From an uncultured Collinsella sp. (GTDB lineage Bacteria > Actinomycetota > Coriobacteriia > Coriobacteriales > Coriobacteriaceae), in assembly GCA_937925715.1 (NCBI GenBank), contig CALAMG010000009.1, positions 49,721-113,720 of the forward strand: a DNA stretch of 64,000 nt, read 5' to 3'. The position numbers and the translations under genes were made by a program. Under the pieces are notes generated by a model that did not search any database, was not told where the DNA came from, and saw only the letters and a program-made list of their open reading frames with translations. How positions within the stretch are numbered: position 1 is the stretch's first letter; each line of letters starts with the position of its first letter. Below, piece after piece: positions 54,129-60,963 of this stretch.

Positions 54129-55397
54129 ATGTTCAACACCATGCTCAACCATCTCAAACATCATTTTGGCTCCCGACGCACTGGCGGCCACGGAGGCCTA
54201 GACATCGCACGGCACATCGGGCCCGGCCTGCTCGTGACCGTCGGCTTTATCGACCCGGGCAATTGGGCCTCCAATATGGCCGCCGGCTCGCAGTTTGGCT
54301 ACGCGCTGCTGTGGATCGTCACGCTGTCCACGATCATGCTCATCGCGCTGCAGCACAACGCGGCGCACCTGGGTATCGCCACGGGCGCCTGTCTTGCCGA
54401 GGCCACGACACGTTACCTCCCCCGCTTCGTTGGGCGCACGGTGCTCGCCAGTGCCTATCTTGCGACCATCGCCACCGCCATGGCCGAAGTCCTGGGCGGT
54501 GCGATCGCGCTTCAAATGCTCTTTGGCCTGCCCGTACGCGCCGGCTGCATCATCGTGGCGGCGGCATCGATTGTCATGCTCATGACAAGCTCCTACAAAC
54601 GCGCCGAACGCTGGATCATCGCCTTCGTGGGCGTGGTGGGACTTTCGTTTTTAGCCGAGCTTGCACTAGTCAAGGTCGGCTGGCCGCAAGCCGCCACAAG
54701 CTGGATCACACCCAGTATGCCCACCGGCTCGGCCGCGATTATCGTAAGTGTCCTAGGCGCGGTCGTTATGCCCCACAACCTCTTCCTGCACTCCGAGGTC
54801 ATCCAATCCATGCACTTCGAAGGCCAAGGCGAGCAGGTTATCGAAGAGCGTCTGCGCTATGAGCTCTTCGACACGCTCTTTTCGATGGGCGTGGGCTGGG
54901 CAATCAACTCGGCCATGGTCATCCTGGCCGCAACGACCTTCTTTGCGCACGGCATTGTCGTAGACGACCTCGCCGTCGCAGCGGCCACGCTCTCCCCCAT
55001 CTTGGGCCCGGCGAGCTCGACTATCTTTGCGGTGGCACTGCTGTTTGCGGGCCTATCGAGTAGTGTGACGGCGGGCATGGCGGCGGGCACCATCACCGCG
55101 GGCATGTTCGATGAGGAATACGACATCCACGACCGACATTCCTCGATCGGGGTGGCGACCTGTTTCGTCGGCGCAGTGGCGGCGTGCCTGGTCGTCCCGA
55201 ATCCTTTTGAGGGTCTCATTTGGAGTCAGGCACTGCTGTCGCTTCAGCTGCCGATTACGGTCTTTGTGCTCATACGGCTCACCAGCTCACGCCGCGTCAT
55301 GGGTAAATACGCCAACTCGCGCCCGCTCAACGCGCTGCTCGTAGGGATCGGCGTCATCGTGACGATTCTCGACATCGTGCTGCTAGCGGGGATGTAA
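54129..55397 (+). CDS. Nramp family divalent metal transporter
   Basis: A 422-residue transporter with about 11 hydrophobic segments. The metal site is formed by DPGN (GFIDPGNWA, residues 42-45) and MPHNLFLHS in segment 6. Nramp/MntH proteins import Mn2+ or Fe2+ with protons. The ATG at 54129 has AGGAA upstream. Two earlier in-frame ATGs are less well served. No MntR-type regulator is nearby. A truncated palindrome unit lies 29 bases past the stop. Confidence 0.93.
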   Translation: MFNTMLNHLKHHFGSRRTGGHGGLDIARHIGPGLLVTVGFIDPGNWASNMAAGSQFGYALLWIVTLSTIMLIALQHNAAHLGIATGACLAEATTRYLPRFVGRTVLASAYLATIATAMAEVLGGAIALQMLFGLPVRAGCIIVAAASIVMLMTSSYKRAERWIIAFVGVVGLSFLAELALVKVGWPQAATSWITPSMPTGSAAIIVSVLGAVVMPHNLFLHSEVIQSMHFEGQGEQVIEERLRYELFDTLFSMGVGWAINSAMVILAATTFFAHGIVVDDLAVAAATLSPILGPASSTIFAVALLFAGLSSSVTAGMAAGTITAGMFDEEYDIHDRHSSIGVATCFVGAVAACLVVPNPFEGLIWSQALLSLQLPITVFVLIRLTSSRRVMGKYANSRPLNALLVGIGVIVTILDIVLLAGM

Positions 55398-55425
55398 TGG
55401 GATGGCGTGACTGTCCAGATATAAC

Positions 55426-55467
55426 GTCTTAATCTGTAACACGTAAGACCGTTTTAAACCGTCAGAT
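55426..55467. repeat. Truncated TGTAACA palindrome unit
   Basis: Left arm GTCTTAATCTGTAACA and the complete 25-base centre are present. The right arm is missing and is replaced by the rubredoxin terminator sequence. Confidence 0.85.
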
Positions 55468-55472
55468 AAATC

Positions 55473-55508
55473 AAAAGGGTCCCGGCCGAGAATTCGACCG
55501 GGACCCTT
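55473..55508 (-). terminator. Rho-independent terminator of the rubredoxin gene
   Basis: AAGGGTCCCGG and CCGGGACCCTT pair around a 12-base loop, then TTTTGATTT on the minus strand, 39 bases past the rubredoxin stop. Confidence 0.92.
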
Positions 55509-55547
55509 GGACAGAGCTATGTTCGGCTTTCGCCGTGTGCCTGCGAG

Positions 55548-55691
55548 TTACTCCTCGACGAGCTCAAACTGATCGGGACCGACGCCGCACACCGGGCACA
55601 CGTAGTCCTCGGGCAGCTCGGGCGTGTCGACCTCAACCTCGTAACCGCAAACGACGCACACAAACTTATACGTCTTCTTCTCCTCAGCCAT
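55548..55691 (-). CDS. Rubredoxin
   Basis: A 47-residue electron carrier with one iron held by four cysteines: C12 and C15 in FVCVVCGY, and C32 and C35 in YVCPVCGVGP. The acidic PELPEDY and DQFELVEE stretches are typical. GAGGAGAACATC precedes the ATG. The flavin reductase gene lies 89 bases upstream on the same strand, so the pair may form a short chain from NAD(P)H to rubredoxin, often used against oxygen in anaerobes. It is slightly shorter than the usual 52-55 residues. Confidence 0.95.
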   Translation of the reverse strand: MAEEKKTYKFVCVVCGYEVEVDTPELPEDYVCPVCGVGPDQFELVEE

Positions 55692-55780
55692 GATGTTCTC
55701 CTCTCGAACGCGACTGGTGATGTACTTCGTTTATTAGTATAGGTTCTCAATAACATAATGCAAGTATTTTTAAAACATTT

Positions 55781-56284
55781 CTAGCCTTGATACGAGGACG
55801 CCTTCGGAGGCGTCTTGCCCTTCAGAACCTTATGGTAGTAATCGTAGGTGAGCGGCGTCTCGTCGCTCAGGCGCTCGGCATCCTCGACCTCGCCGATAAA
55901 CAATAGATGCGTGCCCACATCCACAGTATCGATCAAACGGCAGCTAAACAGCGCTGCCGCGTGCTCGGGCACATAGGGCATGCCCAGAGTCGTCTCGCGG
56001 GTCTCGTATTTGGCAAACTTGTCATAATCGCTGCTGGTGCGGAACCCAAAGTTACCGATGTAGAGCATGTCGGCCGTCTGGTCGATCACGGTCAGCGCAA
56101 AGGCCTTGGCCGCGGTAATGACGTCCGAGGTGACGTTGTCCTTGTTCACGGCAATCGAGATGCGCGGCGGGGCGGATGTCACCTGCACTGCTGTGTTGAT
56201 AACGCAGCCGGCACGCAGCCCGTCCGCCACGGCGCTCACCACGTACAGGCCACTCGGCATGGTAAAGAACGCAGTTTTGTCCAT
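55781..56284 (-). CDS. Flavin reductase family protein
   Basis: A 167-residue FMN-binding split-barrel protein of the flavin reductase-like family. MPSGLYVVSAVADGLRAGCVINTAVQV and PPRISIAVNKDN match the FMN-binding barrel, as does LFSCRLIDTVDVGTHLLFIGEV. In anaerobes the family includes flavoredoxin and the reductase domain linked to rubredoxin. The ATG at 56284 follows AGGGGAG. The rubredoxin gene is directly downstream. Confidence 0.9.
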   Translation of the reverse strand: MDKTAFFTMPSGLYVVSAVADGLRAGCVINTAVQVTSAPPRISIAVNKDNVTSDVITAAKAFALTVIDQTADMLYIGNFGFRTSSDYDKFAKYETRETTLGMPYVPEHAAALFSCRLIDTVDVGTHLLFIGEVEDAERLSDETPLTYDYYHKVLKGKTPPKASSYQG

Positions 56285-56335
56285 AACGATCACTCCCCTA
56301 GCTCGGGTTGGAACCTCATGGATGTATGTACCCAC

Positions 56336-56370
56336 AAAAAAAGGCGGCACCCATAACGGACGCCGCCTTT
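56336..56370 (-). terminator. Rho-independent terminator upstream of flavin reductase gene
   Basis: AAAGGCGGC and GCCGCCTTT pair with a 13-base loop and are followed by a T run on the minus strand. It ends the transcript of smpB. Confidence 0.9.
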
Positions 56371-56412
56371 GAGACATATGTGTCAGAACAGTAAGAAAGA
56401 TGAGACACCCGC

Positions 56413-56479
56413 AGTTGCGGTGAAATAGGGACTGGATAGCCCCTCAAACAGGCAAAACAGTCCGTATTCCACCGCAACT
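56413..56479. repeat. REP-like hairpin (TTGCGGTGAAATAGGG type), second copy
   Basis: AGTTGCGGTGAAATAGGGAC and its near-inverse 67 bases away match the arms of 8016-8082. The inner part differs. It lies between smpB and its terminator. Confidence 0.85.
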
Positions 56480-56491
56480 TATGCAGAGTGC

Positions 56492-56962
56492 CTAGCGGTT
56501 GCGTTCCTTAAGGGCGCGGTCGATCTCGCGTTGGACATCACGCTTGGCCATGTCCTCGCGCTTGTCGTAGAGCTTCTTGCCGCGACCCAGACCCAGCAGC
56601 AGCTTTACGCGGCCGTCGGTATTAAAGTAGAGCTCCAACGGAACCAGCGCATAACCACGGTTGCGAAGTTTGCCGTCAAGAAAGTCGATCTCCTTGCGGT
56701 GCAGCAGCAGACGACGCCGACGGTCGGGATCGCGATTCCACACGCCACCATGGCTATAAGGATGGATATGCAGTCCGACGAGCCAGCACTCGCCGCCACG
56801 AATCAGCGCAAAAGTGTCAGTGATCTGACAGGCGCGCTCGCGAATCGACTTGACCTCGGTGCCGCTCAGCTCAATACCGCACTCAAACGTCTCATCGATA
56901 AAGTACTCGTGATGTGCCGAGCGATTCTTGGAAATGAGTTTGCGCTCGCGCTTACTGGGCAT
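56492..56962 (-). CDS. smpB: SsrA-binding protein SmpB
   Basis: A 156-residue partner of tmRNA in rescuing stalled ribosomes. KLISKNRSAHHEYFIDETFECGIELSGTEVKSIR and HIHPYSHGG are, piece by piece, family hallmarks, and the basic tail (KKLYDKREDMAKRDVQREIDRALKER) is complete. The ATG overlaps the upstream gene's stop by 11 bases and follows AAGGAGG. The tmRNA gene itself was not found in the window. Confidence 0.97.
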   Translation of the reverse strand: MPSKRERKLISKNRSAHHEYFIDETFECGIELSGTEVKSIRERACQITDTFALIRGGECWLVGLHIHPYSHGGVWNRDPDRRRRLLLHRKEIDFLDGKLRNRGYALVPLELYFNTDGRVKLLLGLGRGKKLYDKREDMAKRDVQREIDRALKERNR

Positions 56963-57869
56963 CGCCGGCCTCCTTGGCGCCATCGGAACCCTTGCCCGTA
57001 GCTTCGCGCTTTGCCTTGCGCTCGGCATTGAGCTCGGCATCGCTCTCGCGCACCAGTTTAATAATCGCCGCGCAGGCCTCCTCGCCCACCAAGTCGCGAG
57101 CACGCACCGTCAGGCGCGTCGCCTCCTGCTTGTCGCCGTCGCTTGCAGCATCGGTCGCGCACATAATCAGGCAGATGGCAATCTCGGCCGAAGGCGAGGT
57201 CGGAACGCCTTGCAGGGCCAGTTCACCCATCACGTGCTCGTCGCTCTCATCGGCGGCATCCGGATAGGTGGTATGGATCTTGTTGAGCAGGCGCGTCGTA
57301 TGCGCATCGTTGGGCGCCAGGCGCAGCGCCAGACGCGCGCAGCCCACGGCAGCCGAAACGTTCTCGGTCTCGGGCTCCAAGAAATACTGACCTAGATTGG
57401 CGTAAGCGCGGGCGGCGCACTTGCCATCGCTTGCACGCTCCAGCACCGAGAACGAGAGCGATGCCCATTCCTGCTTGTCCTCGAGTGCGCGGAACAGCTC
57501 GGCCAAATCCAAGCGATAGTTGCAGTTCATGGGGTCCCAACGCACAGCCTGCATCAGGGCATTACGAGCGCTCACATAATCCTGCTGGCGAATGTAGGCA
57601 AACGCCATATCAGAGTACAGGCGGTCAAACGGCACCTCGACCTGCACGAGCTCGCGCGGATCCTTCTCCACGCGGCGATAGGCCAAGCGCTCAAACTTGC
57701 TATCGAAGCTAAAGTATTGACGCTTCTCCTCCGTCTTGCACTCAGCATCAATATACTCCTCGGCGAGCTCCACCAGACGCTCCAGCAGCGGCGTCGCCGT
57801 AGCCAGGTCGCCCTGCGCCAGATAGTTCTCGGCATACGTGATGTCTTGCAAGCTGATGGGCAGATCCAT
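56952..57869 (-). CDS. TPR-like cytosolic protein of unknown function
   Basis: A 305-residue soluble protein of repeated helical pairs resembling tetratricopeptide repeats (LYSDMAFAYIRQQDYVSARNALMQAVRWDP; ARAYANLGQYFLEP...AVGCARLALRLAPND). The last 30 residues are a charged Lys/Glu tail. The gene overlaps smpB by 11 bases, so the two are translationally coupled. GAGGAGTAGCC precedes the ATG. A role in ribosome rescue is possible only by association. Confidence 0.83.
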   Translation of the reverse strand: MDLPISLQDITYAENYLAQGDLATATPLLERLVELAEEYIDAECKTEEKRQYFSFDSKFERLAYRRVEKDPRELVQVEVPFDRLYSDMAFAYIRQQDYVSARNALMQAVRWDPMNCNYRLDLAELFRALEDKQEWASLSFSVLERASDGKCAARAYANLGQYFLEPETENVSAAVGCARLALRLAPNDAHTTRLLNKIHTTYPDAADESDEHVMGELALQGVPTSPSAEIAICLIMCATDAASDGDKQEATRLTVRARDLVGEEACAAIIKLVRESDAELNAERKAKREATGKGSDGAKEAGDAQ

Positions 57870-57963
57870 GGCTACTCCTCGATCTGAGCGAAACACGGCA
57901 GGCGCCGTATATACGGTCAATACACAAAACCCGGGTCTCTTACGAGGCCCGGGCGTTCAATTT

Positions 57964-58040
57964 TGGTAGCCCGTACCAGATTCGAACTGGTGATCTCCGC
58001 CTTGAGAGGGCGGCGTCCTAAACCGCTAGACGAACGGGCC
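57964..58040 (-). tRNA. tRNA-Glu (CTC anticodon)
   Basis: A full cloverleaf on the minus strand: acceptor GGCCCGT/ACGGGCT, D-arm TCGTCTAGCGGTTTAGGA, anticodon stem CCGCC/GGCGG with loop CTCTCAA (anticodon CTC), T-arm CCAGTTCGAATCTGG, encoded CCA. Confidence 0.97.
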
Positions 58041-58057
58041 ATATGTAGCAAATGCAA

Positions 58058-58131
58058 TGGCTGGGATGGAGGGAGTCGAACCCCCATTGACGGAACCAGA
58101 ATCCGCTGTCCTGCCATTAGACGACATCCCA
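58058..58131 (-). tRNA. tRNA-Gln (CTG anticodon)
   Basis: A full cloverleaf on the minus strand: acceptor TGGGATG/CATCCCA, anticodon loop TTCTGGT (anticodon CTG), T-arm GGGGGTTCGACTCCCTC, encoded CCA. It is 17 bases upstream of tRNA-Glu and probably co-transcribed. Confidence 0.97.
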
Positions 58132-58407
58132 ATGACTGCATCGCTGCGCTCGGCTGTGCCTTTGCGCAAGAAAGAAATATACGGGAAGTCTCGCCGTGAC
58201 GCAAGCCCCAATTTTGACTTTTTTGAAATTCGGTCAAATTGGCCTAATTTAGTCCAACCCGTGAAGGACCTGTGAAGCCGACCGCTGTACACGAAGGGCA
58301 AAACGCCGCGAGCGGTAGCCGTCAACCGTTGGCAGATTCTACCGTGAAAACGATAGCACCAGGCAACACAATCGAAGTATCAATAATCACGTAGATATCG
58401 AGGCGCC

Positions 58408-58818
58408 ATGGACGAAGAGCTTGATTACCTATGGGAGACCCTGGGCCTTGAGATCACTGCCGACCTTTGGCCCGAACGGGACAAAATCCATCCCACACTG
58501 CGCCCCGCCATTACTGTGGTGCAGGCAAAATACCGCCGTGCATCCTTTTTGATCATGCGGATGTCATGGCACGCGGGACTCCCCGACCTTAAGCGAATCC
58601 AGGCAAGCCTCGTCGAGTTGTCCGGTATGCCGACCGTCATATCCGAGGCGCACCTGGAGCAGCGCCAGCGCGAGCGACTGCAACAGCAGCGGATTCCCTT
58701 TATCTGCCCCGGCGTTCAGGCATATCTGCCCTTTATGGACGAGGAGTACTGGAGCGGCAAGCCCAACAAGCACGTAAAGGTCTACGATCCGCACGAATGG
58801 GCGCGGCTTGAGGATTAG
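58408..58818 (+). CDS. Small hypothetical protein
   Basis: A 136-residue soluble protein that I do not assign. The segment ERLQQQRIPFICPGVQAYLP resembles a motif (QxIPFIVPxxQxYLP) found in some small proteins annotated as MarR-like or phage-associated, but the match is too short to rely on. The ATG has GGCGCC rather than a good ribosome site upstream. It ends where a tandem hairpin array begins. The 275 bases between it and tRNA-Gln show no other gene. Confidence 0.7.
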   Translation: MDEELDYLWETLGLEITADLWPERDKIHPTLRPAITVVQAKYRRASFLIMRMSWHAGLPDLKRIQASLVELSGMPTVISEAHLEQRQRERLQQQRIPFICPGVQAYLPFMDEEYWSGKPNKHVKVYDPHEWARLED

Positions 58819-58834
58819 CGCATATGCCCGCCAA

Positions 58835-59008
58835 CCGGAAAGCTCATCCCGGAATTTACGTCCAGAACGGGACGCGCTTTCCCCTAGAGGCCCCAAACGG
58901 AAACCGTATCCCAGATTTCGCGCTCAAACTGGGATACGGTTTCCGCTAGCCCCTTCAACCGGAAACTGCGTCCCGGAATCCGAGCTTAAAACGGGACGCA
59001 CTTTCCGC
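58835..59008. repeat. Three tandem ~50-bp hairpins at an exact 62-bp period
   Basis: Units begin at 58835, 58897 and 58959. Each runs CCGGAAA..GTCCCG, a central variable part, then CGGGAC...TTTCCGC, with about 16-bp arms. They fill the gap between two convergent genes. Confidence 0.92.
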
Positions 59009-59013
59009 AGCCG

Positions 59014-59373
59014 CTACAGCAACGCCTCGGCCCAAGCCGATTCCCTAAACCCAGGAATCGCAAAGTCGTCGCCCACCAGCAGCGGACGCTTGACCAGCAT
59101 GCCGTCGGTCGCCAGCAGCTCGTAGCACTCCCGATCCGTCATGCCCGCATCCAAACGCGCCTTCAGGTCCAGCTCTCGATATTTCATGCCCGACGAATTA
59201 AAGAAGCGCCGCACCGGCAGCCCCGAACGAGCGATCCAGGTCGCAAGCTCATCAGCCGTGGGATTGTCCAAAACGATATCGCGATCGATATACTCTACCC
59301 CATGTTCGTCCAGCCATGCCTTGGCCCTCTTACAGGTCGAGCACTTGGGATATTCAACAAACAATACCGCCAT
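59014..59373 (-). CDS. ArsC/Spx family protein (YffB/arsenate-reductase-like)
   Basis: A 119-residue thioredoxin-fold protein. It begins with FVEYPKCSTCKRAKAWLDE, where C11 and C14 form a CxxC. The usual RRFFNSSGMKYRE and KRPLLVGD blocks follow. Similar small proteins in anaerobes are annotated as arsenate reductase-like; no arsenic resistance genes adjoin, so arsenate reduction is not supported. It lacks the features that bind RNA polymerase in Spx. The ATG follows AAAGGAAA. Confidence 0.9.
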   Translation of the reverse strand: MAVLFVEYPKCSTCKRAKAWLDEHGVEYIDRDIVLDNPTADELATWIARSGLPVRRFFNSSGMKYRELDLKARLDAGMTDRECYELLATDGMLVKRPLLVGDDFAIPGFRESAWAEALL

Positions 59374-59495
59374 GGGATTTCCTTTCTTAGAGAAAACAGG
59401 TGTCTGGAAAACTGCACATCGACGACCACTCGCGATTGCAGCCGTTATTGTAGTCAATGTCGAAGCATAGGCAGTCGCGATGTCTCGTCTTAAGG

Positions 59496-60077
59496 CTAGC
59501 GCCTCGCATGGGCGCCGATCGGCCGAGTCGCATGGCGCACCAACGCCGCTGCCAGCAATACCAACAGCATGGCGGTGACATAGCCCGCAGCATCGAATCC
59601 TAAATCGATAACGTCGAAATGCCTGCCGGGAACAAAGATCTTATGTACCTGATCGCCAACGGAGCAGGCGGCGCAAAAGAGCAATACGGGCACGCAACGG
59701 GAGTATACGCTCCACGGACGCCTGGAAAAGCAAACCACGACCACCGAGGCGAACAATCCGACGAAGAAAAACTCTACGGTATGGGCAACGCGACGGACGT
59801 TCGTGCCCACCCACATGCGAATGGAAGCAAGTCGGCCAGACCGGACATTCGAGGCAGCCGAATCGGTGCCCCCGGCCATTCCGTTCTCCGTCTGGGCTTC
59901 GCCCGTGGCATCGGCAGCCTGAACGCCCGTAGCCTGACCCTCCACCACACGCGCGGTGGACTCGCTCAGCAACGACGTCTCCGCCGCATTTTGCTCCGTC
60001 AGCACCCAGATGCCTGCCAGCGTTGCAACGAACAGAACAATCGCGATCCATCCGATTATTTGTTTTACGCGCGCCAA
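59496..60077 (-). CDS. VanZ-like membrane protein
   Basis: A 193-residue protein with one N-terminal segment, a 60-residue polar extracellular-type region rich in Ala/Glu/Thr, and three or four further segments. VRRVAHTVEFFFVGLFASV is the VanZ family signature (KxxHxxEF), and SVGDQVHKIFVPGRHFDVIDLGFDAAG is the second block (DExxQxFxPGRxxDxxD). VanZ confers low teicoplanin resistance in enterococci; most homologues have unknown roles. TTG is chosen because GGAGG lies seven bases upstream. Confidence 0.9.
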   Translation of the reverse strand: MARVKQIIGWIAIVLFVATLAGIWVLTEQNAAETSLLSESTARVVEGQATGVQAADATGEAQTENGMAGGTDSAASNVRSGRLASIRMWVGTNVRRVAHTVEFFFVGLFASVVVVCFSRRPWSVYSRCVPVLLFCAACSVGDQVHKIFVPGRHFDVIDLGFDAAGYVTAMLLVLLAAALVRHATRPIGAHARR

Positions 60078-60181
60078 GGGCCAACCTCCTTTTTTGAATA
60101 TCAGCGAGTGTAGCCCCAAATGGCATCGTCACCGTATCAAAATTTGAATCGCAACAGGAAGCGACAAAGCGACGCAAACCC

Positions 60182-60787
60182 CTACCCCGCCTCGCGCATC
60201 CAGCGATCGAACGTCCCCACGCACACGCCCAGGCACTTTGCTGCCTGGCTGCGGGTAATATCGCCTGCCTCATAGCTATCGCGCACCAGCTCAAACTGAG
60301 GAGGGCATGGCTTGCGAGGTCGACCGAAACGGACCCCTCGCGCCCGCGCCGCTGCAATCCCCTCCGCCTGGCGCCGATGGATATTCTCGCGCTCCACCTG
60401 CGCCACGTAGCTCAGCAGCTGCAGCACAATATCAGCAATCAGGGTGTTAGTCACATCCGGCGCGCCGCTGGCCCTGGCGCGCATGTCAAGCAATGGCATA
60501 TCCAACACCACAATGGCAACCCCGAGCACCTTGGTAATGCGTCGCCATTCCTCAAGAATCTCGGAGTAATTACGGCCAAGTCGGTCGATAGAAAGCACCA
60601 CCAGCACGTCCCCGTCTCCCAGGACGTGCAGCAGCTCGCGATAACGCGGTCGATCGAAGTCCTTGCCGCTCGCATGGTCGGCATAAATATTCGCCGAGCC
60701 CACGCCATAGGCGCCCAGCGCATCCAGCTGCCGATTAAGGTTCTGATCGCGCGAACTCACCCGCGCATAACCGTACACCGTCGCCAT
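60182..60787 (-). CDS. Serine recombinase (resolvase/invertase family)
   Basis: A 201-residue small serine recombinase. The catalytic serine is S11 in YARVSSRDQN, the active-site arginines are in LSIDRLGRNYSEI, and a C-terminal helix-turn-helix (ITRSQAAKCLGVCVGTFDRW) completes the Tn3/Hin architecture. It stands alone without a transposase or invertible segment identified. An inverted repeat lies just upstream (60805-60847). Either a relic of a mobile element or an active local recombinase. Confidence 0.93.
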   Translation of the reverse strand: MATVYGYARVSSRDQNLNRQLDALGAYGVGSANIYADHASGKDFDRPRYRELLHVLGDGDVLVVLSIDRLGRNYSEILEEWRRITKVLGVAIVVLDMPLLDMRARASGAPDVTNTLIADIVLQLLSYVAQVERENIHRRQAEGIAAARARGVRFGRPRKPCPPQFELVRDSYEAGDITRSQAAKCLGVCVGTFDRWMREAG

Positions 60788-60804
60788 CTCATCCCCGCTT
60801 TCTT

Positions 60805-60847
60805 GTAAACCTGCCAAAAGGGACAGGTTTATTTTGGTAGGTTTTAC
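60805..60847. repeat. Inverted repeat upstream of the recombinase gene
   Basis: GTAAACCTGCCAAAA and TTTTGGTAGGTTTTAC are near-inverse arms. The centre GGGACAGGTTTA gives a second, alternative hairpin with AAACCTG. The position 18 bases before the recombinase start suits a binding site or a GGGAC-family repeat. Confidence 0.6.
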
Positions 60848-60910
60848 CTCTCAAATAGCAGGTAAGCGGGCGGCCGAGCAGACGGCAAGGTAGCCACGAT
60901 TCAAATGCGA

Positions 60911-60934
60911 AGGGCGGTCCCGAAAGGCCGCCCT
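60911..60934 (-). terminator. Hairpin after rnr
   Basis: AGGGCGG and CCGCCCT pair 30 bases past the RNase R stop. The following bases on the minus strand are only mildly T-rich. Confidence 0.6.
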
Positions 60935-60963
60935 CCGCTCCCCCACCATGAGTCGGGATTTGG

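Noticed and set aside
56378..56491. tmRNA gene beside smpB
   Set aside because: The gap is only 114 bases and is filled by a REP-like hairpin. No tRNA-like domain or tag reading frame is present there or in the gap before the tRNAs.
59014..59373. ArsC-like gene as part of an arsenic resistance locus
   Set aside because: No arsR, arsB or acr3 gene adjoins it. The CxxC form is also common to non-arsenic members of the family.
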